From Martinezella lusitana (GTDB lineage Bacteria; Pseudomonadota; Alphaproteobacteria; Rhizobiales; Rhizobiaceae), in the NCBI RefSeq assembly GCF_010668395.1, contig NZ_WUEY01000004.1, positions 496,001 through 560,000 of the forward strand: a stretch of DNA of 64,000 nt, written 5' to 3'. Positions 45,758 to 54,998 of this stretch are shown in pieces (within the stretch, counting starts at the first letter, position 1; the number at the start of each line of letters is the position of its first letter). The position numbers and the translations under genes are program-made. The notes under the pieces are model-generated. The model saw only the letters and a program-made list of their open reading frames with translations, was not told the origin of the DNA and did no database searches.

Positions 45758-46906
45758 TCAGCGCACGACGTCCGCCGAAGCGGCGCTGGTTTCTGCGGAG
45801 GCCTGCTGAGCTGAAGCAGCCGGAAGCTTGACCTTCATGTTCTCGGTCATGAATTGCGTGCCGGCGGCGACGACGATATCGCCGGTCTTGAGCCCGTCGG
45901 CAATGCGCACGCCGTCATCGGCGAAATCCGCCACCTTGATGGCGCGGGAATGCACGGTGCCGGCGCTGCGATCGACGAGCCAGACGATCTGCTGCCCGTC
46001 CTTCTGCGCAAGCGCGCTCAGCGGAATGGAAACATAGGGCTTCGTGTTGTCGGCAATCGCCTCGATCGTCGCCGTCATGCCGAGCAGAACCTGCGGATCG
46101 TTCGGCAGGCTCACGCGCACCGCAAAGGTGCGCGACTGATCGGCGCTGCCGGATACTTCCCGCACCTTTCCATCCAGCACGAGAGCCGTGTCGGACCAGA
46201 AGCGCGCCTTGACGTCCTTGCCGACCTTGAACTGGGCGATATCCATTTCCGGTACGGCGACCTGTACTTCCTTTTCGCCGTCGACGGCGACGGTGATGAC
46301 GGGGGTGCCGGAGCTGACCACCTGGCCGACATCGGCATTGATTGCCGTGACGATGCCGTTCATGTCAGACGCGAGATCGGCGTAGGCCACCTGGTTCTTC
46401 GCCTCGGCGAGAGCCGATACCGCGGAATCCCGCGTCGACACGGCCTGCTCGTAGGAGAGCTCGGCCTGTTCGAGCTGCGACTTCGGCGAGACGTTCTTGT
46501 CGAAGAGCGTCTGGGCGCGGTTGCGGGCAAGCTCTGCCGTCTGCACCTGCTTTTCCGCGGCATCAAGATCGGCCTGCGAACGGCGGACGGCAAGCACATA
46601 GTCGGTCGCATCCATCCGGGCGAGCACATCGCCGGGCTTGACCCGCTGGCCGATATCCACATTGCGTTCGATAATCTTGCCGGCGACGCGGAAGCCGAGG
46701 TTCATTTCCGTCCGCGCCCGCACGGCGCCGGAATAATCGAGCTTGCGCGTCGTGTCCGCCTGGGCGATTTCGACCACCTTCACCGGCCGGATCACTTCCG
46801 CTGTCTCTTCTTTTTTCTCGTTGCAGCCGGAGAGCGTCAGCCCGAGGGCGGCAAGCAGCGCCGCCCCGGCAACGTTCCGTATGGTAGTGGTCGTCAGCGA
46901 AACCAT
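45758..46906 (-). CDS. RND efflux periplasmic adaptor (lipoprotein)
   Basis: 382 residues. A lipoprotein signal with lipobox LTLSGC (about residues 22-28) anchors it to the inner membrane. The barrel-sandwich (lipoyl-like) halves are DYSGAVRARTEMNLGFRVAGKIIERNVDIGQRVKPGDVLARMD and ADLASDMNGIVTAINADVGQVVSSGTPVITV. The hairpin between them (about 105-165, QVQTAELARNRAQTLFDKNVSPKSQLEQAE) bridges to the outer-membrane channel. It lies in the tetR-adaptor-permease operon, 57 bases after tetR. Confidence 0.93.
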   Translation of the reverse strand: MVSLTTTTIRNVAGAALLAALGLTLSGCNEKKEETAEVIRPVKVVEIAQADTTRKLDYSGAVRARTEMNLGFRVAGKIIERNVDIGQRVKPGDVLARMDATDYVLAVRRSQADLDAAEKQVQTAELARNRAQTLFDKNVSPKSQLEQAELSYEQAVSTRDSAVSALAEAKNQVAYADLASDMNGIVTAINADVGQVVSSGTPVITVAVDGEKEVQVAVPEMDIAQFKVGKDVKARFWSDTALVLDGKVREVSGSADQSRTFAVRVSLPNDPQVLLGMTATIEAIADNTKPYVSIPLSALAQKDGQQIVWLVDRSAGTVHSRAIKVADFADDGVRIADGLKTGDIVVAAGTQFMTENMKVKLPAASAQQASAETSAASADVVR

Positions 46907-46963
46907 GTCGCTCTCCTATGCGAACAAAAACTGGCGCGCACCGGCTATCCGGTGCGCAGGCTG

Positions 46964-47572
46964 CTATTTCTTCAAGGCTCGGATGGCGAACTCGATGAGT
47001 TCTTCAGGTCGGGCCTGGTATGTCTTGTTGAGGCCCTGGGCGACCATCTGCGGGTGGCAGAGGTCGACGGTAGCCGCGCCGAAGCACTTGGATGCCACAT
47101 GGGGGTCCTGATCGACGAACTCGCCGGCGGCGATGCCCTCAGCGATGATCTCGGTAATCACCTCCTGGATGCGATAGATGTGTTCCTCGATGACATGCCA
47201 TTCCCGTTCGATGGCAATGACGACCATCTCGTGAACCTTCTGTTCGTCGAGCATGGTCTCCAGCGTCATCTTGTACTGGGCCATGGTATAGGCCCGCAGC
47301 CGTTCGGATGCGCTGATGGGCTGATTGCGGACGGATAAGGCCATCTGGTAGCTCTGATCGAGCATGCGCCCGCAGAGCGCCTGATGAATGTCGGCCTTGG
47401 AACCGAAGAAACGATAGATATTCGCCGTGGACATGCCGAGATCGCGGGCGATGTCGGCCACGGTCGTCTTGCTGTAGCCGTAGTGACGAAACAGCCTTTC
47501 GGCTGTTTCGAGAATCCGCGTGATGTTTTCCTGACGGGCAGAATCGGCGCTAACGTCGGGGAGGTCGAGCAT
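46964..47572 (-). CDS. TetR/AcrR-family repressor of the RND operon
   Basis: 202 residues. HTH region ILETAERLFRHYGYSKTTVADIARDLGMSTANIYRFFGSKADIHQAL, then an all-helical ligand domain with a C-terminal TetR_C-like part. First gene of the efflux operon, ten bases from a large palindromic operator (47582-47633) that overlaps its promoter, so it almost surely represses itself and the pump until a substrate binds. Ligand unknown. Confidence 0.93.
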   Translation of the reverse strand: MLDLPDVSADSARQENITRILETAERLFRHYGYSKTTVADIARDLGMSTANIYRFFGSKADIHQALCGRMLDQSYQMALSVRNQPISASERLRAYTMAQYKMTLETMLDEQKVHEMVVIAIEREWHVIEEHIYRIQEVITEIIAEGIAAGEFVDQDPHVASKCFGAATVDLCHPQMVAQGLNKTYQARPEELIEFAIRALKK

Positions 47573-47581
47573 AAGCAGAGC

Positions 47582-47647
47582 CTGATGGTTTACGAGTGAC
47601 GATTTTCAACTTTCGTCACTCGTAAACCATCAGAGTGTCGATGTCAA
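47582..47647 (-). promoter_or_regulatory. Efflux operon promoter with 21-bp-arm TetR operator
   Basis: A perfect inverted repeat of 21-bp arms (47582-47602 and 47613-47633, core GGTTTACGAGTGACGA) surrounds a ten-base spacer. On the minus strand a TTGACA -35 (47647-47642) precedes, after 17 bases, a TACGAG -10-like hexamer lying inside the upstream arm. Each arm is long enough to be a separate dimer site. Repressor bound here would block RNA polymerase directly. Promoter assignment by inspection. Confidence 0.75.
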
Positions 47648-47648
47648 G

Positions 47649-47676
47649 AAAACCGCCCACAACCGTGGGCGGTTTT
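47649..47676 (-). terminator. Intrinsic terminator after the OsmC gene
   Basis: AAAACCGCCCAC (47649-47660) pairs perfectly with GTGGGCGGTTTT (47665-47676) around a four-base loop. On the minus strand the stem ends in a TTTT run followed by CTTG. It is 118 bases beyond the OsmC stop and directly ahead of the TTGACA of the efflux promoter, so it insulates the two units. Confidence 0.8.
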
Positions 47677-47793
47677 CGGATCCTATTGATTACACCGAGA
47701 ATGCGCCGAACAACCTGAAACAAGGGTTAAATCATCGACAACGCATCATACGGACCGGTATCGACATGTTCGGCATTTTGTCGCAGAGGCGGT

Positions 47794-48225
47794 TTAGCCG
47801 GCGCGAACTTCCAGCGAGATCGGAACGGAGGTGAGCGCCTTGGAGACCGGGCACCCCGCCTTCGCCTTGTTGGCAAGTTCGGTGAAAGTCGCCTCGTCGG
47901 CGCCGGGAACCTTGCCCGTCAGCGTCAGGTGAATCGCGGTGATGGCGAAACCGCCTTCGACGCTCTCAAGCGTCACCTTGGCCGTCGTCTCCATGCTTTC
48001 GGCGGTGAAGCCGGCCTCGTTGAGGATCAGCGACAGTGCCATGGTGAAACAACCCGCATGCGCCGCTCCGATCAGCTCTTCCGGATTGGTGCCGGCAACG
48101 CCTTCGAAGCGGCTGGCAAAGCCGTAAGGATAGTGATTGAGCGCGCCGCTCTGCGTCGAGATCTGGCCTTTGCCGTCCTTCAAGCCACCGGACCATTGAG
48201 CCGAACCTGTGCGATTGATCTGCAT
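47794..48225 (-). CDS. OsmC-family peroxide reductase
   Basis: 143 residues. The two reactive cysteines of OsmC/Ohr proteins are present, in PEELIGAAHAGCFTMALSLIL (peroxidatic) and KAKAGCPVSKAL (resolving). The start TGSAQWSGGLKDGKGQISTQSGAL and the spacing fit the OsmC branch (osmotically inducible) rather than Ohr. Reduces organic hydroperoxides in the cytoplasm. ATG 48225 has AGGAGGAC upstream. Single-gene unit with its own terminator. Confidence 0.92.
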   Translation of the reverse strand: MQINRTGSAQWSGGLKDGKGQISTQSGALNHYPYGFASRFEGVAGTNPEELIGAAHAGCFTMALSLILNEAGFTAESMETTAKVTLESVEGGFAITAIHLTLTGKVPGADEATFTELANKAKAGCPVSKALTSVPISLEVRAG

Positions 48226-48591
48226 GTCGTCCTCCTTGTCGTTGAATGAGCTTCGGGAGCGGAACCCGCTTTCCCGCGATGACCAGCAGCAAATGATTTT
48301 CATCACCCGCCGCGCGGCCACCATAGACTTTCTATCGGTCGAAGACGACGCCGCCATAACAACGGCAGCGCCGCCTTGAGAAGATGCGGCACGGCGGATT
48401 GTTCCCTTCCGCGATAAGATAATGCCATTTAATCATCATACAAAATACTTGCCAATGTATGATGATTGACGTATCTTGATGCCCATACGGAAAACGCTTG
48501 AAACGAAGCTGGCATTGGCTGCGCCAAAAGCCCGCATAGGTCCCCGTCACGAGATTTCGGGGAGCATGCAAAGCGGCGTGGAGGAGATAGG
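48226..48591. other. 366-base divergent intergenic region
   Basis: Separates the OsmC gene (minus) from the GntR gene (plus) and so holds both promoters. AT-rich around 48420-48480, where the GntR-type palindrome lies. The other end carries the strong OsmC ribosome site. No small gene or RNA structure is convincing. Confidence 0.5.
48431..48467. promoter_or_regulatory. Putative GntR (DgoR-like) operator
   Basis: AATCATCATACA (48431-48442) and TGTATGATGATT (48456-48467) form a perfect 12-bp inverted repeat with a 13-base spacer, 125 bases ahead of the GntR gene. Two full dimer sites, or one looped site, are possible. The adjacent FCD-type regulator is the natural binder; the link is inference. 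Confidence 0.6.
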
Positions 48592-49386
48592 GTGAATTCT
48601 CTTGAAGGACAGGAGGACAGTTCCTCGGCTCAACCCGCGCGCCGTCCGCGCGTAAGAAAGAACGTCACCGCCTCGATCGCCGAAGACATCTGCGCCGAAC
48701 GCTATCCCTCCGGCTCGACGCTGCCGCGCGAAAACGATCTTTGCCAGATCTATGGCGTCAGCCGCACGGTGATCCGCGAATCCCTCAAGGTGCTGGAATC
48801 GAAAGGGCTTGTGCGCGGCAAGCCGCGCATCGGCACCACTGTCTGCGATAGGGACGACTGGAACATTCTCGATCAGGACGTCCTGGAATGGATGGGCCCC
48901 TATATTGCCGATTTCGACATTCTCGGCTCCATCCTGGAAGCACGCCGCACCATAGAACCCGCCGCCGCCGAATATGCGGCGGAGCGCGCCACGGCCCGGG
49001 AAATTGCCGATCTGGAGCATGCGTGGCAGCAGATGCGCGACAGCGGCGATGATCCGGAGCGCTTCACCGAGGCCGACGTGACCTTTCACAAGGTACTGCT
49101 CGGCGCCAGCCACAACCAGGTCTTCCGCCGCCTGTCCAGCGCCATGCATGCCGGCTTGAAATATGCGCTCCATGCCTCCAACGTCGCCGCCCATAGCCGC
49201 GACGACGCGATCGCGGTTCACGGCGAACTTGTCGAGGCGCTGCGCCTTCGCGACCGCGCCGCCGCGCGTGACTGCGCCCATCGCATGCTCGATCTTGCCG
49301 TCCGCGACCTCGCGGTCGAACGGCAGTCCCGCGATGGCCGGAGACCCATTTCCGATACCCCGAAATCCGCGGCGCCGCGCCGCTGA
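48592..49386 (+). CDS. GntR/FadR-family (FCD) regulator, DgoR-like
   Basis: 264 residues. Winged helix [43 protein letters not shown], then an FCD ligand domain with the metal-type residues in [28 protein letters not shown] and [10 protein letters not shown]. Located 31 bases upstream of galactonate dehydratase, which makes it the probable galactonate (2-keto-3-deoxygalactonate) sensor. GTG start with GAGGAGAT upstream. It probably binds the palindrome at 48431-48467. Confidence 0.9.
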   Translation: MNSLEGQEDSSSAQPARRPRVRKNVTASIAEDICAERYPSGSTLPRENDLCQIYGVSRTVIRESLKVLESKGLVRGKPRIGTTVCDRDDWNILDQDVLEWMGPYIADFDILGSILEARRTIEPAAAEYAAERATAREIADLEHAWQQMRDSGDDPERFTEADVTFHKVLLGASHNQVFRRLSSAMHAGLKYALHASNVAAHSRDDAIAVHGELVEALRLRDRAAARDCAHRMLDLAVRDLAVERQSRDGRRPISDTPKSAAPRR

Positions 49387-49417
49387 TACAATCCGAAGCC
49401 GAACTGGAAGCATTCCC

Positions 49418-50566
<1,149 letters not shown>

Positions 50567-50615
50567 GATCGTGACCTTCTTCTGACGGAAGAAGGATATT
50601 GCATCCCCAAGGTTC

Positions 50616-50660
50616 AAGGGCCCGACAGCAGCACATCTGCGTTGTCGGGCCCTTTCTTTT
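50616..50660 (+). terminator. Intrinsic terminator after dgoD
   Basis: AAGGGCCCGACA (50616-50627) pairs perfectly with TGTCGGGCCCTT (50643-50654), followed by TCTTTT. A 12-bp GC-rich stem with a T tract, 50 bases past the dgoD stop: a typical rho-independent terminator. Confidence 0.88.
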
Positions 50661-50838
50661 GACCGATGCTCTCTTAATCCGGCACCTTTCCCCTTTGCCG
50701 CGCTGCGGCGAAGACGGTCGATGGGCGCCACGCCGTCAGATCCGGCGTCTCGTCTGCCGATGCTTCCGGCGATAGTCCGGCGCCATCGCGGCAAGTCCGC
50801 TTTCGCTCTGGGCCAGCGGCCGCACCCTTCAAAAAGTT

Positions 50839-50872
50839 GCGCCTGCAGTATCGGCGCAGATACTGCAGGCGC
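50839..50872 (-). terminator. Terminator-like hairpin below the Bax-inhibitor gene
   Basis: GCGCCTGCAGTATC (50839-50852) and GATACTGCAGGCGC (50859-50872) form a perfect 14-bp stem with a six-base loop. On the minus strand it is followed by AACTTTTTG, so it can end transcription from the Bax-inhibitor-like gene, 107 bases beyond that stop codon. Confidence 0.65.
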
Positions 50873-50912
50873 TTCATGCGTCTCAACAAGCCCCCAGGGA
50901 GACGCATTACCG

Positions 50913-50961
50913 GAGCATGGTCACCAAAGGCGTGGAGTGCCCTTTGGCTCGGACCATGCTC
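50913..50961. repeat. Nested palindrome
   Basis: GAGCATGGTC (50913-50922) pairs with GACCATGCTC (50952-50961), and inside it CCAAAGG pairs with CCTTTGG (50924-50930 with 50941-50947). The interrupted stem lies 17 bases below the Bax-inhibitor gene's stop. Similar extragenic hairpins with a GAGCATG core are frequent in rhizobia; role unknown. Confidence 0.55.
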
Positions 50962-50978
50962 AAGCAGGCAATTTCAAA

Positions 50979-51695
50979 CTACTCCCGCTCGCCGGTGAAA
51001 TTGAGCAGCAGCTGGAAGATGTTGACGAAGTTCAGGTAGAGCGACAGGGCACCGAAGACGGCGAGCTTCTGCTGCGATTCCTGATCGTGGTTCTCGGCAT
51101 ACTGTTCCTTGATGTTCTGCGTATCCCAGGCGGTCAGGCCGACGAAGACGACGATGCCGATGATCGAGATGGCGAACTGCAGCGCGCTCGAACCCAGGAA
51201 GATGTTGACGATGCTGGCGATAACCACGCCGAACAGGCCCATCATCAGGAACGAGCCGATGTTGGAAAGATCACGCTTCGTCGTGTAGCCGTAAAGGCTG
51301 GTCGCGCCGAACATGGTCGCGGCGATGAAGAAGGTGCGGGCGATGCTCGTGCCGGTGAAGACCAGGAAAACCGAGGCCAGCGAGAGGCCCATGACCGCAC
51401 AGAACGCCCAGAACATCGTCTGCGCCGTGCTGGCCGACATGGACTGGATGCGGAACGAGAAGAAGAGCACGAAGGCGAGCGGCGCCAGCATGACGACCCA
51501 CTTCAGCGGGCTCTGGAAAATCGGCACGTAGAGCGCCGGCGTGGTGCCGACGATCAGCGCGACGATACCGGTCACGACAAGGCCGATGCCCATGTAGTTG
51601 TAGACGCGCAGCATGTGCTTGCGCAGACCTTCGTCGAAGAGCGCCTGCGAGCCGGCGGCGGCTCCGAAGCCGTATCGCGGATTGGTCGGATTCAT
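50979..51695 (-). CDS. Bax inhibitor-1/YccA-family membrane protein
   Basis: 238 residues with about seven transmembrane helices (YMGIGLVVTGIVALIVG, WVVMLAPLAFVLFFSF, AQTMFWAFCAVMGLSLASVFLVF, IARTFFIAATMFGATSLYGYTT, IGSFLMMGLFGVVIASIVNIFLG, FAISIIGIVVFVGLTAWDTQNI). The conserved late helix and the AWDTQNIKEQY loop, with the pH-sensing aspartate, identify the TMBIM/BsYetJ-like family: proton-sensitive calcium leak channels in Bacillus. Physiological role in alphaproteobacteria is unsettled. Shares strand and closeness (22 bases) with the anti-sigma gene. Confidence 0.92.
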   Translation of the reverse strand: MNPTNPRYGFGAAAGSQALFDEGLRKHMLRVYNYMGIGLVVTGIVALIVGTTPALYVPIFQSPLKWVVMLAPLAFVLFFSFRIQSMSASTAQTMFWAFCAVMGLSLASVFLVFTGTSIARTFFIAATMFGATSLYGYTTKRDLSNIGSFLMMGLFGVVIASIVNIFLGSSALQFAISIIGIVVFVGLTAWDTQNIKEQYAENHDQESQQKLAVFGALSLYLNFVNIFQLLLNFTGERE

Positions 51696-51717
51696 GGTCG
51701 TTCTCCTTTAACTCAAA

Positions 51718-52488
51718 CTAGTACAGGCTGCGGGCAAGCTTTTCGGCATCGCCGTCGAGCTGACCCGCCTGGCCATTGCCGATCAGCGCATAGGCGACCT
51801 CGCCGATCTGCCAGTAGGCAGCCTGGACGTCGTCACGCTTGATGTGACTGACCTCCTGCACGGCGAAATTGCCCGGACGGACGGCGAACAGTGACAGATG
51901 CCCGTCCTTGCCGGCATCGACCATCATTTCGACGCTCGGGCCAAACTCGGACGGATAGATCTGGGCATCGGTGACGCGCCAGTCGCCTGGCAGGTCCGGC
52001 AATACAATTGCCGTCGATGCGCGGATTTCTTCCGGATTGTAATTCTCCGCCACCGATTGCGGCTTGACCTCTTCGCGCACCGTGGTCGTCTTGTAGGCGC
52101 GCACCGCATCGTCGACGAACGCCGGCGCCGGCACGGACGCATTGACCTCGCTCGCCGTGAAGGCGCCGAAGGACGTATGCGCGACCCAACCGGTCATCAC
52201 CAGCACGGCAACGGCGGCGACGCGCTGGAAAGAGCCCAGCATGCGGCCATAGACCAGCCCGCGCTCCAGCCGCCGCGCGGCTTCCCGCGTTTCTGCCCGG
52301 ACCACATGGCTTTCCCCGGCCAAGGCCATGCGCAACTCGCCACGGATGCTCATGTCGGCCATCACCTTGGCGGCGATCTCAGGATGCTCCGAGAGGTAGG
52401 ATTCCACCTCGACACGGCGGCCGAGAGTGAGCTCGCCATCGACATAGGCGTCGAGATCGGTATCGATGATCGGATCAACGATTTTCAT
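51718..52488 (-). CDS. Anti-sigma factor (zinc-less)
   Basis: 256 residues. The N-terminal cytoplasmic anti-sigma domain (TDLDAYVDGELTLGRRVEVESYLSEHPEIAAKVMAD) lacks the H-x3-C-x2-C zinc motif. One transmembrane helix follows (VAAVAVLVMTGWVAHTSFGAF, about 90-110), then a 145-residue periplasmic domain without cysteines. It would hold the ECF sigma at the membrane and release it on an envelope signal. It overlaps the sigma gene by 14 bases, ensuring matched synthesis. The periplasmic sensor is not a known fold by eye. Confidence 0.85.
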   Translation of the reverse strand: MKIVDPIIDTDLDAYVDGELTLGRRVEVESYLSEHPEIAAKVMADMSIRGELRMALAGESHVVRAETREAARRLERGLVYGRMLGSFQRVAAVAVLVMTGWVAHTSFGAFTASEVNASVPAPAFVDDAVRAYKTTTVREEVKPQSVAENYNPEEIRASTAIVLPDLPGDWRVTDAQIYPSEFGPSVEMMVDAGKDGHLSLFAVRPGNFAVQEVSHIKRDDVQAAYWQIGEVAYALIGNGQAGQLDGDAEKLARSLY

Positions 52489-53014
52489 TGCCGCCTCCCT
52501 CGATAAGCCGCAAATGGGAGACCTTGGAGGTCGCGTCTTCGAAATTTCTAAGGCTCGTCCTTGCCCGCGCGATGCGCGACATCAGCGTGCCGACAGGAAT
52601 GCCAAGCGCCGATGCAGCCTCCTGATAGGAAAGATCCTCGATCGCCACCAGATGCAGCGCCTCGCGCTGCTCTTCGGGCAGGTTGAAAAAGGCCTCGCGA
52701 ACCTGGCTCAGCCGCACCGTATGGTCCTGCGACGCCGGCAACGCCGTCTCCAGCTCTGCCGCCGCCTCTTCATGGCGACGGTTCAGCGACTTCTTGTGAC
52801 GCAGGCGATCGATATGCACATTGTGCAGGATCGACAGCAGCCAGGTGCGCAGGTTGCCGTCGCGCCGGAAAGATGCCTTGCGCTCGTATGCCTTGACCAG
52901 CGCGTCATGCACCAGGTCTTCGGCCTCGTCCGCATTGCGCACGAGCGAGCGGGCATAGCGTCTCAGCGAACCGAGCTGCCCCAAAACATCGAATGTGCGT
53001 CCTTTGCGTTCCAT
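52475..53014 (-). CDS. ECF RNA polymerase sigma factor
   Basis: 179 residues containing only regions 2 and 4. Region 2: LVRNADEAEDLVHDALVKAYERKASFRRDGNLRTWLLSILHNVHIDRLRHK. Region 4: LPEEQREALHLVAIEDLSYQEAASALGIPVGTLMSRIARARTSLRNF. Sigma and anti-sigma overlap, sigma first. A possible self-controlled promoter, GGAATA (53049-53044), 16 bases, CGTATA (53027-53022), lies so close to the ATG that the message would be nearly leaderless or start at a later codon. Regulon unknown. Confidence 0.92.
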   Translation of the reverse strand: MERKGRTFDVLGQLGSLRRYARSLVRNADEAEDLVHDALVKAYERKASFRRDGNLRTWLLSILHNVHIDRLRHKKSLNRRHEEAAAELETALPASQDHTVRLSQVREAFFNLPEEQREALHLVAIEDLSYQEAASALGIPVGTLMSRIARARTSLRNFEDATSKVSHLRLIEGGGNENR

Positions 53015-53078
53015 ACATCTATATACGGAAGCACTTCGGATTCTATTCCATGACTTGTCGAATATTTTTTGCCGATTT

Positions 53079-54002
53079 TCACATCAGCACGAAATCCTTC
53101 GGCTGCGGCAGCGGCGGCAGGTCGGTTTCCCCGAGCGCTTCGCGCAGATTGATCTCGATCGTATCGGCAAGGGCGCCGATGGCGAGCGCATTGGGGCGCT
53201 GGCCGAACGGGTCTTCCAGTTCGTCGCCGAGCGCATCGAGACCGAAGAAGGTGTAGGCGATCAATGCCGTGACGAAAGGAGAGCCCCAGCCGAGCGTATC
53301 GACATAGCCGAAGGGCAGCAGGAAGCAGAAGAGATAGGCGGTGCGGTGCAGCAGCAGCGTATAGCCGAACGGCAGCGGCGTGTTGCGGATGCGCTCGCAT
53401 GCGGCCTGCACGGCTCCCATCTGGCCGATGCTGATATCCAGCATCTGGTATTGGATATCCGAGATCGCGCCTGCGGCCTTCGATCGCGCAAGATCGGCCG
53501 ACATCAGGCGCAGGATGAGGTCCGCCCGGTTCCGGGCCGTGCGATAGAGATCGGCCTCGCCTGCCGTCAGCAAGCGCAGCACCTTGCTCTCATCGCTGCC
53601 CGGCCGCAGCTGGCAGACAAGCGCCTGCGCGAAAGCCATGGTCAGGCGCAGCAGGTTCTTGCGCATGTCGGCGCCCGCCTCGCCTTCCGCTTCAAGCACC
53701 AATGTCTGGCGGGCAAAGCCGCGGGCAACATAGACGAGCTGCCCCCAGTCGCGCCGTCCCTCCCACCAGCGGTCGTAGGCGGCATTGTTTCGGAAGCCGA
53801 GGAAGATCGAAAGCGCTATGCCGAGTAGGGAAAGTGACGAGCCGTTGAAGGAAACGACCAGGTTCGGGCTCTCCTCATGCCCCCAGACGATCAATGCCGA
53901 CATCAGGAAGATGACGATGATCTGCGGCAGGATGCGCCGAATGATCGAACCGCGAACGATGAAAAAAAGCTGCAGAAGATTCGGCCGGTCGCGGACGATC
54001 AT
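53079..54002 (-). CDS. Bestrophin-family channel-like protein (UPF0187)
   Basis: 307 residues. N-terminal RDRPNLLQLFFIVRGSIIRRILPQIIVIFLMSALIVW, then LVVSFNGSSLSLLGIALSIFLGFRNNAAYDRWWEGRRDWGQLVYVAR, the bestrophin signature, and C-terminal YTLLLHRTAYLFCFLLPFGYVD...LDALGDELEDPFGQRPNALAI. Eukaryotic bestrophins are calcium-gated anion channels; the Klebsiella homologue is a cation-selective pentamer. Four hydrophobic regions are visible. Neighbours give no clue to the ion. It is 64 bases upstream of the sigma gene on the same strand but probably a separate unit. Confidence 0.92.
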   Translation of the reverse strand: MIVRDRPNLLQLFFIVRGSIIRRILPQIIVIFLMSALIVWGHEESPNLVVSFNGSSLSLLGIALSIFLGFRNNAAYDRWWEGRRDWGQLVYVARGFARQTLVLEAEGEAGADMRKNLLRLTMAFAQALVCQLRPGSDESKVLRLLTAGEADLYRTARNRADLILRLMSADLARSKAAGAISDIQYQMLDISIGQMGAVQAACERIRNTPLPFGYTLLLHRTAYLFCFLLPFGYVDTLGWGSPFVTALIAYTFFGLDALGDELEDPFGQRPNALAIGALADTIEINLREALGETDLPPLPQPKDFVLM

Positions 54003-54124
54003 GGCGAAGCATACTCTCGATGACTATCTGGTGAGGCAGCAATACACCAGACGAGCCGGGAGTAACGAGCATTTCTTGCAAGGCGGCGGTGACCGGCGAT
54101 CATCCCTCGCCGGTCACCGAGCCG

Positions 54125-54877
54125 TCAGTTCGCGCTGGCGCTCGCCGTCACCAGAACCGGGTCGGCGCGATAATCCTTGGGAAAGAGATGCTCCAGGTTC
54201 TTCACCTTCGGCAGGTCGTTGATGACGATATAGGGATAGCTCGGATGGGTCGTCAGGAAATCCTGATGATAGTCCTCCGCGGCATAGAATTGCCTGGATG
54301 GCTCGATCTTGGTGACGATTGCGGCATCGAAGACCTTGGCGTGATTGAGCTGGTCGATATAGGCGCGGGCGATATCGGCCTGTGACTGGCTGGTCGGGAA
54401 GATGGCCGAGCGATATTGCGTGCCGCTGTCCGGCCCCTGATAGTTCAGCTCGGTCGGATCATGGACAACGGAGAAGTAGATCTGCAGCAGGTGCCCATAG
54501 CTGATCTTGTGCGGATCGAAGACGACACGCACCGACTCAGCATGGCCGGTATCGCCCGTGCTCACCATTTCATAGTGAGCCGCATCCTTGTTGCCGCCGG
54601 CATAGCCTGAGGTCGCGCTGACGACGCCGTTGACATGCTGGAACACGCCCTGCACGCCCCAGAAGCAACCGCCGGCAAGCACGACCGTTTCCGTCCCTGC
54701 CGAAGCCGCCTTTTCATCTTGGCTCGGCGGGGGAATGACGCGCGCATCCTCGGCCGAAGCTCGGCCGACAAATTGCAGCGCAACTCCACCAAGCAACACC
54801 GCACCCGCCGCGAGACCGGCAAAGCGGGTGACGCGCGCCGAATACATGCGGATCATGTCCGTCGATAAAGTCTTCAT
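54125..54877 (-). CDS. msrA: Exported peptide-methionine (S)-S-oxide reductase
   Basis: Reduces methionine-S-sulfoxide in proteins. 250 residues. Catalytic GGCFWG (cysteine about 71), GYAGGNKDAAHYEMVSTGDTGHAE, and the late DLPKVKNLEHLFP. An N-terminal hydrophobic stretch (VTRFAGLAAGAVLLGGVALQFVGRASA) ending in an A-x-A-type site sends it to the periplasm, or anchors it. The ordinary cytoplasmic MsrA must be elsewhere. No resolving cysteine pair at the C-terminus is seen (ends VLVTASASAN), so it may need a periplasmic reductant. Start ATG 54877 with GGAAATC upstream. Confidence 0.92.
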   Translation of the reverse strand: MKTLSTDMIRMYSARVTRFAGLAAGAVLLGGVALQFVGRASAEDARVIPPPSQDEKAASAGTETVVLAGGCFWGVQGVFQHVNGVVSATSGYAGGNKDAAHYEMVSTGDTGHAESVRVVFDPHKISYGHLLQIYFSVVHDPTELNYQGPDSGTQYRSAIFPTSQSQADIARAYIDQLNHAKVFDAAIVTKIEPSRQFYAAEDYHQDFLTTHPSYPYIVINDLPKVKNLEHLFPKDYRADPVLVTASASAN

Positions 54878-54998
54878 GATGATTTCCTCTCGACCGAGAT
54901 TGTAAATGCTCCGGTCACAAGGAAATACGGGAAGACAGGCCCTTTTGTTACACACGCCCGCGTGAAACACCGAAACGTGAACGAAGCGCCGGAAAGGA

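Larger units (their letters stand above)
50567..50978. other. 412-base convergent intergenic region rich in hairpins
   Basis: Between dgoD (plus) and the Bax-inhibitor-like gene (minus). It contains the dgoD terminator (50616-50660), a 14-bp-arm hairpin (50839-50872) and a nested palindrome (50913-50961), all listed separately. Between them (50661-50838) nothing is recognisable. Confidence 0.6.

Noticed and set aside
42392..45814. 1140-codon plus-strand frame opposite the RND permease
   Set aside because: Low-complexity His/Asp/Arg-rich shadow of the permease; the permease itself has full RND motifs.
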